Notes under the pieces: model-generated | Seen by the model: only the letters and a program-made list of their open reading frames with translations | What the model was told of the DNA's origin: nothing | Databases searched by the model: none | From: Paenibacillus illinoisensis NBRC 15959 | GTDB lineage: Bacteria > Bacillota > Bacilli > Paenibacillales > Paenibacillaceae | NCBI RefSeq assembly: GCF_004000925.1 | Contig: NZ_BIME01000001.1 | Coordinates: 1,195,134-1,259,133, forward strand | Length of the DNA: 64,000 nucleotides | Direction of reading: 5' to 3' | Position numbers and translations under genes: made by a program | Shown: positions 9,330-18,494 of the stretch, in pieces | Layout: the number at the start of each line of letters is the position of its first letter | Numbering within the stretch: position 1 is the stretch's first letter

Positions 9330-9416
9330 AAAGAGGATATTCCACTCATCAATACATGTCTGAATGCGGCGTGAACAGCAGTTCGACATGTACCGATGAG
9401 TGCGGATATCCTCTTT
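9330..9416. repeat. very long imperfect inverted repeat between convergent genes
   Basis: The arms are 9330-9360 and 9385-9416, about 31 bases each with some 27 matching positions, around a 24-base loop. Each arm begins with AAAGAGGATAT. It lies between the convergent ytpI-like gene and ytoI and probably acts as a bidirectional terminator. It is longer than the usual hairpins in this window and its T-runs are weak, so a mobile-repeat origin or RNA-processing role is possible. Confidence 0.7.
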
Positions 9417-9455
9417 GTTATATATTTGGGAGCAGTGATTCACTGATCACCTGAA

Positions 9456-10790
9456 CTAGGCGTGGTCAATTGATTGCAGCGTCATGACCGCTTTGCATAC
9501 GACATTTCCTTCACGGGTAATGACAATGTCCATTTTGCAGGTTCGGCGGCTCGTCTCCAGAATGACGGGTCGAACCAAAATCTGATCCTCAATCTGCACC
9601 GGATGGACAAAATACGTCGTCACATTATCCACAACATAATCGTTGCCCGTAACATCCCAGGCAGCCCGCCGTCCCGCCTGCGTCATGACGTTCAGCAGTA
9701 CCCCTTCAGAGATCGTGCCCAGGTCTGTCGCCATCTGCGGAATAATGAATCCATGAAACATCAATTCATTCTGTTCTCCGCGTTCCTCCGCAAATCCGTT
9801 CCAGATCAGATGATCAAAGGTCTCGCCGAGCTGAGGCTGCTTCTGCGCGTCGCGCATGGCCTGCAGTACTTCCTTCCGCGTAATCGAGGCAATTAGCTTC
9901 CGATTGCGATCCACAATGGGCAGAAAGTCAATGCCTTCCCAAGTCATAATCTGCGCGGCAGAAGCCAGTGAGGTTTGCAGCGAGGCTGTAACCGGGCGGC
10001 GCACGACGCATTTCTCAATGCTCTGGTCTTCCAGAAGTTCGCTCACATCCTTCAGGCTGACAATGCCGATAACACGATTCCATTCGTCAACTACCGGGAA
10101 GCGATGATCTCCCGTTTCGGCAACCAGCTTGTGAAAATCAGCGGCAGAGCTGGTGACCTTGAGCACTTGAAGACGGGGTTTCTGACCGATAATATCCTCG
10201 ACAAGCATGATTTTTTTCTTGATCAATCGGTCAAAGATTGCTCGGTTAATCATGGAAGCCACGGTGAATGTATCATGTCTGGAAGAAATAATCGGCAGTC
10301 CCAGCTCATCAGCCAGCAATCGGACTTCACGACTTGTGCCGAATCCGCCGGTAATGAGTACACCCGCTCCCTGCTCAAGCGCAAGTGAATGGGCATTATC
10401 CCGATTACCTACAATAAGCAGACTTCCGGCATCTATATAGCGGGCCATGGCCTGCTCTTTCATCGCACCAATCACATACTTGTGGAGTGGTTTGGCTAAG
10501 CCATCACTGCCTCCGAGCACATGACCTTCCACAATGGTGACCACATCGGCAAAGGTCAGCTGTTCTGACATGCCGCGCGGTCTCTTTTCGATCCGTACCG
10601 TTCCAATCCGTTCCTTGGTTACTACCAGCCCGAAGTTCTCTGCTTCCTTGACTGCTCGATATGCTGTCCCTTCACTTACGCCAAGCTCTCTTGCCAGGCC
10701 ACGGACCGATATTTTACTGCCGACTTTTAATTGCTCGATATGCTGCAGCAGCTGTTCGTGCTTCGTTACATTCTCTTCCTGTCCGTCCAT
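9456..10790 (-). CDS. ytoI: HTH/DRTGG/CBS/hotdog protein YtoI
   Basis: The protein has about 444 residues and four parts in order. A winged-helix DNA-binding region has RELGVSEGTAYRAVKEA near 25-40. A DRTGG domain covers roughly 70-185. A CBS pair (about 190-310) contains FPVVDEWNRVIGIVSLKDV and FLPIVDRNRKLIASITRKEV. A hotdog, acyl-CoA-thioesterase-like domain ends the protein. This is the YtoI architecture, which suggests a transcription factor sensing adenine nucleotides and perhaps an acyl-CoA. An in-frame GTG at 10799 is possible, but the ATG at 10790 lies better behind GGGGGTGG. It is the first gene of its minus-strand unit. Confidence 0.85.
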   Translation of the reverse strand: MDGQEENVTKHEQLLQHIEQLKVGSKISVRGLARELGVSEGTAYRAVKEAENFGLVVTKERIGTVRIEKRPRGMSEQLTFADVVTIVEGHVLGGSDGLAKPLHKYVIGAMKEQAMARYIDAGSLLIVGNRDNAHSLALEQGAGVLITGGFGTSREVRLLADELGLPIISSRHDTFTVASMINRAIFDRLIKKKIMLVEDIIGQKPRLQVLKVTSSAADFHKLVAETGDHRFPVVDEWNRVIGIVSLKDVSELLEDQSIEKCVVRRPVTASLQTSLASAAQIMTWEGIDFLPIVDRNRKLIASITRKEVLQAMRDAQKQPQLGETFDHLIWNGFAEERGEQNELMFHGFIIPQMATDLGTISEGVLLNVMTQAGRRAAWDVTGNDYVVDNVTTYFVHPVQIEDQILVRPVILETSRRTCKMDIVITREGNVVCKAVMTLQSIDHA

Positions 10791-10886
10791 CTGTACCACC
10801 CCCGAAGATGCATCTGTACTATTCTGTATCTATTATAACACGCTCCGAGGAAAATAACCCCATCCCCCCCCCTCTTCGTTTATCAA

Positions 10887-10931
10887 CGCAAAAAGACCGA
10901 TTCCCCTTCGGATTGAAGGATCATCGGTCTT
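10887..10931 (-). terminator. rho-independent terminator
   Basis: AAGACCGAT and ATCGGTCTT enclose an inner CTTC/GAAG stem, and the minus strand continues into TTTTTGCG. It follows the 95-residue membrane gene by about 30 bases. Confidence 0.85.
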
Positions 10932-10962
10932 CGGATTCTGTCCTGACGCCTTGATGCAAGGC

Positions 10963-11250
10963 TTATACAGACTTGCTCTGCTCCTGCTTGTCCACCAGCT
11001 TCATCTCCCACTGCCGCAGCTTGGCCCGGCGAACAGCTTCCAGTGCACGCTTCTTCTCTTCATCTACACCGAGAATGAAATGAAGGTGCGCACCAATGAT
11101 TAATAGGGAGAACAGCACCCATACGATGCCAAAAATATTAACCCAGTCCATTCCACCAGCGAAGGAAATTCGCGGCAGCGCGATAACCAGCATTGACAGA
11201 GCGATAAGCAGATAGATCACATGTTTTGCCTTTTTCAACCTTTTCACCAT
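10963..11250 (-). CDS. small two-span membrane protein, function unknown
   Basis: The 95-residue protein starts with basic MVKRLKKAKH, then has two hydrophobic spans (about 11-30 and 36-57) and a charged, Lys- and Arg-rich cytoplasmic tail (EEKKRALEAVRRAKLRQWE). I do not recognise a family. It lies between ytoI and the YheA-like gene, with its own terminator. The ATG at 11250 is preceded by GGAGCTG. Confidence 0.65.
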   Translation of the reverse strand: MVKRLKKAKHVIYLLIALSMLVIALPRISFAGGMDWVNIFGIVWVLFSLLIIGAHLHFILGVDEEKKRALEAVRRAKLRQWEMKLVDKQEQSKSV

Positions 11251-11346
11251 ACACAGCTCCTTCGTTCTTGATCGACTCTATATGTCTAGTCTATGAACGG
11301 GAACTGTGCAATATGAAAGATTCAGACAAATAACCTGTTAAACGTC

Positions 11347-11694
11347 TTACGCCTCAGCACCGCCATACAGATGGCCCAGGCTGTCAGCAATAATTTTGTT
11401 CACATCTTCAATGATCACGCTCAGACGACGCTCCGCATCAAATAGGCGACGGATGTTGAGATTCAGGCTCAGTACCTCAAACAGCTTCTCCATTTTCTCC
11501 ATCTCGTCCGGTGCCGGCATGTCGCCGCTCATCATGCGCTGCTGCAATTCCATTTGTTGATCACGGAAGCTGTCCAGCATGCGTTTCGCCTCCGGGTCAG
11601 CTTCGATCAGCTTCATCGCGGAAGTAATTTCTTCCACCTCGCTGCTTTCTCTCAGTGCTTTGGCCAGATCATTGGCTTTGTCATAAATATTCAC
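11347..11694 (-). CDS. yheA: YlbF/YmcA-family protein, YheA-like
   Basis: The 115-residue all-helical protein begins MNIYDKANDLAKALRES and ends SLGHLYGGAEA. It closely fits YheA of the YlbF/YmcA family (Com_YlbF fold), including the EADPEAKRMLDSFRDQQ stretch. The better-known members YlbF and YmcA, with YaaT, form a complex affecting RNA processing and sporulation. The role of YheA itself is not known. In B. subtilis yheA lies near yheC and yheD; here it is divergent from five YheC/D-type genes, which supports the assignment. An AGGAGG site precedes the ATG. Confidence 0.8.
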   Translation of the reverse strand: MNIYDKANDLAKALRESSEVEEITSAMKLIEADPEAKRMLDSFRDQQMELQQRMMSGDMPAPDEMEKMEKLFEVLSLNLNIRRLFDAERRLSVIIEDVNKIIADSLGHLYGGAEA

Positions 11695-11870
11695 TATTAT
11701 TCCTCCTCAATTTGGATTGTTCTGCTGCTATTCAATCATTCCCTCATTTTTCTCGTCGCAACGTTCACCCGTGTTTATACACGCATTTCTCTTCTCTCAA
11801 ACAATGGCTGACCCAGACAGGTCATCGATTCCGAAGTCAAATCAATTGCATTTAATCCAAATGGGTCAAT

Positions 11871-11899
11871 CACCAAGGGGTATATGTCCTCATATGATG
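11871..11899 (+). promoter_or_regulatory. possible sigma-K-type promoter for the ATP-grasp operon
   Basis: CACC at 11871-11874 and CATATGATG at 11891-11899 are 16 bases apart, near the sigma-K pattern (AC, then CATANNNTA) with one mismatch in the -10. It lies about 75 bases before the first YheD-type gene. Late mother-cell control would suit coat-associated proteins, but the match is imperfect. Confidence 0.35.
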
Positions 11900-11973
11900 A
11901 AGCACATGCCATGTTCAGATGCCGTTCAACTTCGAGATCAGACATCAAGTTGCCGCCCGGAAGGAGATCCGTG

Positions 11974-13341
11974 ATGTCCACTAAAAAAGTAACGATTCAG
12001 GTTACCGGCTCGGGCATCCTGCAGGACGACGTCATCATGCTGGGCGAAGGGGTGCTCAAGGCCCTTAAAATCCCTTCGGGAAGGCCGCTTCAGCTTCAAT
12101 TCGGCTCTTACCGCCGTGAAGTCACCGTTATTCCGGTTCCTAGATATGACGGCCTTCGCATCAATCAGACGGTAGCCAGCAAGACCGGCCTGGTTCCCCG
12201 TTCGGTCCTGAGTGTATCCTATCGTTCAGCCAGCCGTACGCTGCGCCTTGGACCCTTCATCAGTGTGCTGGTAAGCCAGGATTATCCCGATCAGCCCGAT
12301 CGGCCCTTTGGCTCCATCACGATGTTCTGCCATGAGCTGGTGAAGGCCTGCCGTAAGCAGGGCGCCTATGTATCCTTTTTCACACCAGAGGATATCGGAG
12401 CGGTAACGGGTCATATTCAGGGCTGGGTGTATGATGACGGCTGGAAAAAGACGGTTCTGCCCATTGCAGACGTCGTCAATAACAGGCTGACATCCCGTAA
12501 GCTTGAGAACAAACCTAGCGTACAGCATTTCATGAAAGAAGTAAAATCTCTCTACGGCACACAAACCTTTAATGAAAAGTTCCTGGATAAAAATGAAGTG
12601 TTTGATGCCTTGAAGTCCATTACAACGCTCAAAAGGGTCCTGCCGGAGTCTCATCTGCTGAAGTCCTCTGCCACGCTCAAAACGATGTGCACCCGGTATC
12701 CGGTTGTATTTCTCAAGCCTGTGCGAGGTTCGCTTGGCAAAGGAATCATCCGGGTCTCCCGTCAAATTGACGGCAGTTTCCTTACACTCGCAACCAGTGT
12801 TGGGGGCACCCGCAAACAAACGTATACTTCCCTGGATAAACTCTATGCCAGTCTGTCCGGAAAAATGAAAACGACGCGATACCAGATCCAGCAAGGCCTG
12901 TCACTCATCGATAACAGCGGCAGGCCCGTCGACTTCCGTGCCCTCGTACAAAAAAACAGATCAGGCAAATGGAGTGTTACATCCATCGTGGCCCGTATTG
13001 CCGGAGGCAGCCACTATGTATCGAATCTAGCCCGCGGCGGAAGCCTCAGTACCGTTAAGGATGCTGTGGCCAAAACCCAGCTTCCTGGATCAGCCAAAGC
13101 CTCCGCTTTTGCCAATCTTCATACGGCAGCGCTCGACATTGCCAAAGGAATTGAGCATGCGATTCCAGCCCATTTCGGTGAACTTGGTATTGATCTTGCG
13201 ATGGATACCACTGGTCGTGTCTGGCTGCTCGAGGTTAATTCGAAACCGTCCAAGAATGACAATACGCCACTGAGCGAGAGTAAAATCCGGCCCTCTGTCA
13301 AAGCCATGCTGGAATACTCCACGTATCTGGCCGGATTCTGA
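11974..13341 (+). CDS. YheD-type ATP-grasp protein, copy 1
   Basis: The protein has 455 residues. An N-terminal beta-rich region of about 90 residues is followed by a conserved LGPFISVLV motif and a C-terminal ATP-grasp domain. ATP-grasp signatures include LGKGIIRVS, DFRALVQKN and the metal-binding WLLEVNSKP near the end. The family (YheC/YheD, endospore coat-associated) is predicted to ligate a carboxylate to an amine or thiol, but its substrate is unknown. The open frame reaches back to 11884; the ATG at 11974 has AAGGAGAT 5 bases upstream. It is the first gene of a five-gene run. Confidence 0.88.
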   Translation: MSTKKVTIQVTGSGILQDDVIMLGEGVLKALKIPSGRPLQLQFGSYRREVTVIPVPRYDGLRINQTVASKTGLVPRSVLSVSYRSASRTLRLGPFISVLVSQDYPDQPDRPFGSITMFCHELVKACRKQGAYVSFFTPEDIGAVTGHIQGWVYDDGWKKTVLPIADVVNNRLTSRKLENKPSVQHFMKEVKSLYGTQTFNEKFLDKNEVFDALKSITTLKRVLPESHLLKSSATLKTMCTRYPVVFLKPVRGSLGKGIIRVSRQIDGSFLTLATSVGGTRKQTYTSLDKLYASLSGKMKTTRYQIQQGLSLIDNSGRPVDFRALVQKNRSGKWSVTSIVARIAGGSHYVSNLARGGSLSTVKDAVAKTQLPGSAKASAFANLHTAALDIAKGIEHAIPAHFGELGIDLAMDTTGRVWLLEVNSKPSKNDNTPLSESKIRPSVKAMLEYSTYLAGF

Positions 13342-13371
13342 AGAGTGATCCATTACAGGAGGTGCATTTCG

Positions 13372-14562
13372 ATGCCATCATCGCCGCAAACATCAACCAT
13401 AGCCATCCTGGTCCGTGGTGCTGAGGGATCACCGCCGTTCTCGGATGAACTCTTTTGCCGTCGTCTCAGTTTGGAGAGTCATCGCTATAACTTGAATATC
13501 ATCGTGCTGCCCATATCCGCTGATCGAGATAACCCTTTACCAGAAAAAGGATACATTTACCGTAACGAACAATGGAAAACAGCTCCTGTTCACGGGGTGC
13601 AGATGCTTATGGATCGCTGCCTGCTGCCACTTCCAAGGCGATGGAGACAGCAGCTTCATGAACTTGCTTTATCGGGCAGTGGGCACATCAGACCCTACTG
13701 GTCTGTTTCCCTGCCGGGTAAATGGAAAGTCCACCGGGCACTGTCTCGGGAAAAACAGCTGAGCGGCCTTCTCGTCCCTACCGTACTCCTTCAACCTCAT
13801 GCTCCATGGGAGCAGTGGCTGAAACGATGGCCCAAGGGACTTTTCTTCAAGCCTGTTTCAGGAACCCATGGCAAGGAAACATTTCGTCTAACCCAAGAAA
13901 ATGATACCCCCACCTGGGTTATTGAAGGCAGAGATCAGGACAATGAACGTTTTCAGCGTAGATTTTATACACCTCATGCGCTCTCAACCTGGCTTGAATC
14001 CAAGATTTCCAGTCGCCGGATGATCATGCAGCCATATCTGGACCTGAGTCATAATGGGCATCCATTCGACATCCGTGCCCTGGTGCAAAAAAACAAACAC
14101 GGACGCTGGACCCTGACGGGATGCATGGTTCGTGAGGGTGCCGAAGGCTCCCTTACCTCCAATTTGCATGGCGGAGGAAAGGCCTATCCAGCTCACTCTT
14201 ATCTTATGAATCGATACGGGAGTATGCGTGCCAACACCATTCAAGAAGGGATCCATCATGCTGCTGCTCTAATCCCTCCCTTGCTGGAGGGTCAATTCGG
14301 CAGACTTGCTGAATTGGGACTGGATTTTGGAGCAGATTCGACAGGTCGTCTCTGGCTGCTTGAGGTCAATTCGAAGCCAGGGCGCTCTTCATTCGCAGAG
14401 GCAGGCGATCGACACATGCAGACACTGACATACACCCAGCCGCTTGCCTATGCTCGTTATTTGCTGCAACAACATGTTCTCACGGACGTCGTTCGTCCAA
14501 TGAAAATGCCGAATACATCCAGCACAGCTGGCCTGAAACCCATCCCGATTCAAGGCGGCTAG
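13372..14562 (+). CDS. YheC-type ATP-grasp protein, copy 2
   Basis: This 396-residue protein lacks the extra N-terminal beta domain of copies 1 and 3 and begins directly with a short strand (STIAILVRGAEG). It has the ATP-grasp signatures FDIRALVQKN, the LTSNLHGGG loop, and WLLEVNSKPGRSSF near the end. The start at 13372 follows a strong AGGAGGTG site by 7 bases; the frame opens upstream at 13345 without a site. The gap to copy 1 is 30 bases, so they are co-transcribed. Confidence 0.87.
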   Translation: MPSSPQTSTIAILVRGAEGSPPFSDELFCRRLSLESHRYNLNIIVLPISADRDNPLPEKGYIYRNEQWKTAPVHGVQMLMDRCLLPLPRRWRQQLHELALSGSGHIRPYWSVSLPGKWKVHRALSREKQLSGLLVPTVLLQPHAPWEQWLKRWPKGLFFKPVSGTHGKETFRLTQENDTPTWVIEGRDQDNERFQRRFYTPHALSTWLESKISSRRMIMQPYLDLSHNGHPFDIRALVQKNKHGRWTLTGCMVREGAEGSLTSNLHGGGKAYPAHSYLMNRYGSMRANTIQEGIHHAAALIPPLLEGQFGRLAELGLDFGADSTGRLWLLEVNSKPGRSSFAEAGDRHMQTLTYTQPLAYARYLLQQHVLTDVVRPMKMPNTSSTAGLKPIPIQGG

Positions 14563-14622
14563 GCCCGCAGCGCCCGCTTGCCATGGAGCCGAAGGATTTT
14601 TTTCAGGATAGGAGGATAAATC

Positions 14623-15996
14623 ATGAGTTTGACCTTTTGCAATCTGCATTTTACGCAGCAACCGGATAAAGTGGTTTATGTATCCAACGCATTAATGAAA
14701 AGTCTGAATCTATCCGGCAAAAAAACGATACATCTGCGGTTTGGGCGAGACCGGGTGCCTGCAACCATCAAACCGATCAAGAAGGCAGGGAAACATCTCT
14801 ATCTCGCCTCGGGCATACGCAATCTGATGAACGTTCCCAAGCGGGGCAGCATCTATCTGCGCAACCTGCAAAATGATGAAGTCCAGCTCGGTCCACTAAT
14901 TGGAGTATTGTCCGATGGACCTGCAACGAGCTCGAATCCGTTTGGCTCCCGTACCGGGTTCATCAAGCAATTGCTCCGGGAAGGCAGCCGTAAATCCTAT
15001 ATCTATGCGTTCACTCCAAGGGATATTAACTGGCAGAATGAAACGGTATCCGGTTTTTTTCTGAACGAAAATGGAAGCTTTGTTCGGAAAACGGTCCCTT
15101 TGCCAGACGTCGTGTACAACAGGTTACCCAGCCGCCGTTCCGATTTCTCGCCTGCCATCAATCAACTGAGGGAACGGTTTGTCCGTCGTAAGATCCCATT
15201 TTTCAACTGGAGCTTTTTCAATAAATCGGACATCTACAAGCTGCTGGAGAATGATCCTGAAGCAGGTAGATATATTCCAGAATCGATCACCAATCCGACT
15301 GTCGAACAAATGAGAGAAATGCTGGAACGACACCAGTTTGTATATTACAAGCCGACGGCGGGAAGTCTCGGTAACGGAATTTATCGGTTGACCTATTCGC
15401 CCAAACGCGGATATTTCGCACGCTACCGGAAGAAAGGCGGCAATGCCCTCCTACGCTTCGGTTCATTCAACGGCCTAATGCGCATGCTTCAGGGCAGGCA
15501 TGGAAAACAGCTGCGAGGCTACGTCGTACAGCAGGGCATCCGGCTCATTGAGATCGATGAGTGTCCGATTGATTTTCGCTTCCATATGCACAAAAACGGG
15601 AGCAATCAATGGGTCGTCGTCGGTATCGGTGCCAAGAAGGCTGGTCGGGGCAGCGTGACTACCCACATCAAAAACGGCGGCTCCCTGATGACCCCTGAAC
15701 AGGCGCTCAGCCGTAACTTCGGCGAACGTGCGGGAGAAGTGCTGCAGCAGGCCAAATCCGTCGCTATTACACTGGCCCAGGCGATTGAAACCCAGCACCA
15801 GCATCTGATTGGTGAGATTGGCTTTGATCTGGGCATTGATCAGGAGGAACATGTATGGATGTTCGAAGCAAACGCCAAACCCGGGCGCTCCATCTTCCGT
15901 CACCCTTCACTCCGGGTGGAGGGAAAATCATCGGTGGAGCACATTTTGGAACACTGCCTGTATTTGAGCAAATTCCGGAAGAGGGACGGCATTTGA
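14623..15996 (+). CDS. YheD-type ATP-grasp protein, copy 3
   Basis: The 457-residue protein has the same plan as copy 1: an N-terminal domain (MSLTFCNLHFTQQ onward), the LGPLIGVLSDGP motif, then ATP-grasp with IDFRFHMHKN, a THIKNGGSL loop and MFEANAKPGRSIF. The QKN signature of the other copies is HKN here, and the usual LLEVN is MFEAN. An AGGAGG site precedes the ATG. Its TGA stop overlaps the start codon of copy 4. Confidence 0.87.
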   Translation: MSLTFCNLHFTQQPDKVVYVSNALMKSLNLSGKKTIHLRFGRDRVPATIKPIKKAGKHLYLASGIRNLMNVPKRGSIYLRNLQNDEVQLGPLIGVLSDGPATSSNPFGSRTGFIKQLLREGSRKSYIYAFTPRDINWQNETVSGFFLNENGSFVRKTVPLPDVVYNRLPSRRSDFSPAINQLRERFVRRKIPFFNWSFFNKSDIYKLLENDPEAGRYIPESITNPTVEQMREMLERHQFVYYKPTAGSLGNGIYRLTYSPKRGYFARYRKKGGNALLRFGSFNGLMRMLQGRHGKQLRGYVVQQGIRLIEIDECPIDFRFHMHKNGSNQWVVVGIGAKKAGRGSVTTHIKNGGSLMTPEQALSRNFGERAGEVLQQAKSVAITLAQAIETQHQHLIGEIGFDLGIDQEEHVWMFEANAKPGRSIFRHPSLRVEGKSSVEHILEHCLYLSKFRKRDGI

Positions 15997-17102
15997 TGAG
16001 CCTTCATGATGATTTCAAACCTGTCATTGCCGTGTTGACCATGCACGACGACCACCGGGGATTCAGGGGAAACCATCAAAATTTTCTGGACATTATACAG
16101 ACAGGCGAAAACATGGGTTATCAGGTGTATATCGTCACTGTAAGAGATCTGAACGTGAGCGGTCCTACGGTTAAGGGCTATACGTACAACAAAGGGAGCG
16201 GAAAATGGACTTCACAGTCCTTCCCTCTCCCTCATGTGCTGTACAATCGCATTCCCTATCGGGAAGATGAGCGAAAGCCTTCCGTTCAGCGAAAAATTGA
16301 GGAATGCAAGCAATCGGGGATTGAGCTGTATAATCCGTTTTTCTTCAATAAATGGGATCTGTTCGAATGGCTGAAGAAGTCCAAATCTACCCAGCACCTG
16401 ATCCCTCATACACGCCGGATGCGAAGTGCTACTACGCTGGGTACGGTGCTGCGGGCATTTCCCTATCTCTATCTGAAGCCGGAGAGCGGAAAAGCGGGAA
16501 AAGGCATTATGATGCTGAAGTTTCAGGAAAAGGAACGTCTGCCGTTCCGGCTCAGAATACAAAGCTCCCGAAAGAGCACCACGTATAAGGCAGCAACACT
16601 TGCGAAGTTATGGTCTCGTATTCGCCGGGAAACCGGGCATACACCTTATATCATGCAGCAAGGAATCGAACTTGCCTCATCCCGCAAACGCCCCTTCGAT
16701 CTACGCGTTCTGGTACAGAAGAATGGCAAAGGACAGTGGAGTGTAACAGGGGTGGGTGCAAGACTGGCGGGTTCACGAAGCATTACAACCCACGTTCCAC
16801 GCGGAGGCAGCGTCGAAGATCCCGAGAAGCTTCTTACCGAACTGTTCGGGGAAGAAACAACAACTGCACTAATGAAAAAAGTCAGATCGACATCATTAAC
16901 GATCGCCCGTCAGGTTGAACGAGGCTCTGGCCACACGCTTGGGGAGATGTCTATGGACCTTGGCATCGATGATCTCGGAGAAATCTGGTTCTTCGAAGCC
17001 AATGCGAAACCGATGAAATTCGATGAACCCCAGATTCGTAAAAAGTCATTGGAACGCATTTTCCAATATAGCGCCTATCTGGCCCGCCAGTCCAAACGAT
17101 AA
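15996..17102 (+). CDS. YheC-type ATP-grasp protein, copy 4
   Basis: The 368-residue protein has the short YheC plan. It starts with IAVLTMHDDHRG and carries KAGKGIMML, FDLRVLVQKN, THVPRGGS and FFEANAKP. Its ATG overlaps the stop codon of copy 3 (TGATG), which implies translational coupling. The open frame extends back to 15855 inside copy 3, but that part is only overlap. Copies 3 and 4 share the FEANAKP variant, suggesting they are the most closely related pair. Confidence 0.87.
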   Translation: MSLHDDFKPVIAVLTMHDDHRGFRGNHQNFLDIIQTGENMGYQVYIVTVRDLNVSGPTVKGYTYNKGSGKWTSQSFPLPHVLYNRIPYREDERKPSVQRKIEECKQSGIELYNPFFFNKWDLFEWLKKSKSTQHLIPHTRRMRSATTLGTVLRAFPYLYLKPESGKAGKGIMMLKFQEKERLPFRLRIQSSRKSTTYKAATLAKLWSRIRRETGHTPYIMQQGIELASSRKRPFDLRVLVQKNGKGQWSVTGVGARLAGSRSITTHVPRGGSVEDPEKLLTELFGEETTTALMKKVRSTSLTIARQVERGSGHTLGEMSMDLGIDDLGEIWFFEANAKPMKFDEPQIRKKSLERIFQYSAYLARQSKR

Positions 17103-17137
17103 TGGAAAGGAATAACAGCTAAAGAAGGTGATTGTTT

Positions 17138-18334
17138 GTGTCCTCACCTGTTCTAGGCATTATGACGTTGTACTTAAACGAACATCGCGCCTTGGAAGAA
17201 CGGAGCATCTACCGCAGAATGATCCTTGAAGGACGCAAGCGGGGACTCGACATTTACGTGTTCACACCTGCGGATGTACATCCCGGTGGCAAACAGATCG
17301 AGGCGATGGTCTTCCATTCGGAAAAGGGATGGTCCAGGGAATGGCGCCCATTTCCGGACATGATCTTCGACCGCTGCCGCATACAGCGAAATCGCAGATT
17401 CCAGCAGCTGCTCGCCTTTCGCGAGAAATACGGGCACATGCTTTTCCTAAACCGGCCGCTTCGCAATAAATGGACCATACATCAGACCCTCTCGGCAAGA
17501 TCCGCCTTTCGTGAACATTTGCCGGAGACCGTTCTGTTCCAGGATATGTCTGATGTCAATCGAATGCTTAAAGCTTCTTCGCTGATCTATTTGAAGCCCA
17601 TAAACGGAACAGGCGGACGTGGAATCCTGCGGATCGAACGCAACAGTAGCGACACTAACATGGTCCTTGTCCAGGGACGTGATCAGAAACGGCGTATCAT
17701 TACCCCGCGCAAGGTCCATTTATCAAGGCTCGGTTCTCTGCTCCAGCATTGGAACATGAAAGATAAATATTTGGTTCAGGAAGGTATTCAGCTCCAGCTC
17801 CCAAATGGCCGTGTACACGATTATCGCATGCTTGTACAGAAGAATGGCGAGGGAGAATGGGAGCTGACCGGCTGTGCTGGGCGCATGGGAGCTGAGAAGA
17901 GTGTAACATCGAATCTGCATGGCGGCGGTCAGGCTGTTCCCATGCACCGATTGATGAAACAATGGATCACCGATGAGGAACTGAGGGATGAGATTAATGC
18001 CACAGCCGAGAAACTCGGCATTTCAGTGGCCTCATTCCTGGAAGATACGTACGGTGATCTGTGTGAGCTTGCTCTGGACTTGGCGATTGACAAGGATGGC
18101 CGCATCTTCCTGCTTGAAGTGAATCCCAAACCGGCACGAGAGGTATTTGCACGGATTGGTGAGCGGAATATCTATTACAAAGCAATTACTCAGCCACTGG
18201 AGTATGCTCTCTGGGTGTACCGCAACCGGACAGTTAGTACTCCGAACAAGGTGAAAGTAACCAAACCAGTAACCAAACCAGTAACCGGTAAGACCACCGT
18301 AGCCCGGAGGTCCCGGAAATCAAGATTAAAGTAG
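17138..18334 (+). CDS. YheC-type ATP-grasp protein, copy 5
   Basis: The 398-residue protein has the YheC plan: VLGIMTLYLNE at the start, TGGRGILRIE, HDYRMLVQKN, TSNLHGGGQAVP, then LLEVNPKPAREVF. A repetitive basic tail rich in Lys, Thr, Val and Pro ends the protein (about the last 30 residues), absent from the other copies and suited to binding an anionic surface. The start is the GTG at 17138, 5 bases after AGAAGGTGAT; a TTG at 17132 touches that site. It is the last gene before a strong terminator. Confidence 0.86.
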   Translation: MSSPVLGIMTLYLNEHRALEERSIYRRMILEGRKRGLDIYVFTPADVHPGGKQIEAMVFHSEKGWSREWRPFPDMIFDRCRIQRNRRFQQLLAFREKYGHMLFLNRPLRNKWTIHQTLSARSAFREHLPETVLFQDMSDVNRMLKASSLIYLKPINGTGGRGILRIERNSSDTNMVLVQGRDQKRRIITPRKVHLSRLGSLLQHWNMKDKYLVQEGIQLQLPNGRVHDYRMLVQKNGEGEWELTGCAGRMGAEKSVTSNLHGGGQAVPMHRLMKQWITDEELRDEINATAEKLGISVASFLEDTYGDLCELALDLAIDKDGRIFLLEVNPKPAREVFARIGERNIYYKAITQPLEYALWVYRNRTVSTPNKVKVTKPVTKPVTGKTTVARRSRKSRLK

Positions 18335-18391
18335 CCGTTTCACTTTGGATTCGGCCTCCATGCATCTTAAATCGATACTCATTGCATATCA

Positions 18392-18446
18392 AAGAGCCTT
18401 TATCTCTTCCACGCCCGTTTAACAGGCTTCGGAGATAAAGGCTCTT
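18392..18446. terminator. bidirectional terminator
   Basis: A perfect 15-base stem (AAGAGCCTTTATCTC with its complement) encloses a 25-base loop between the ATP-grasp operon and the convergent HAD gene. Confidence 0.85.
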
Positions 18447-18494
18447 CCGGTTTTGAACGCTGATTCAGATCAGTTCTAGATGTAGTGCTGCTTG

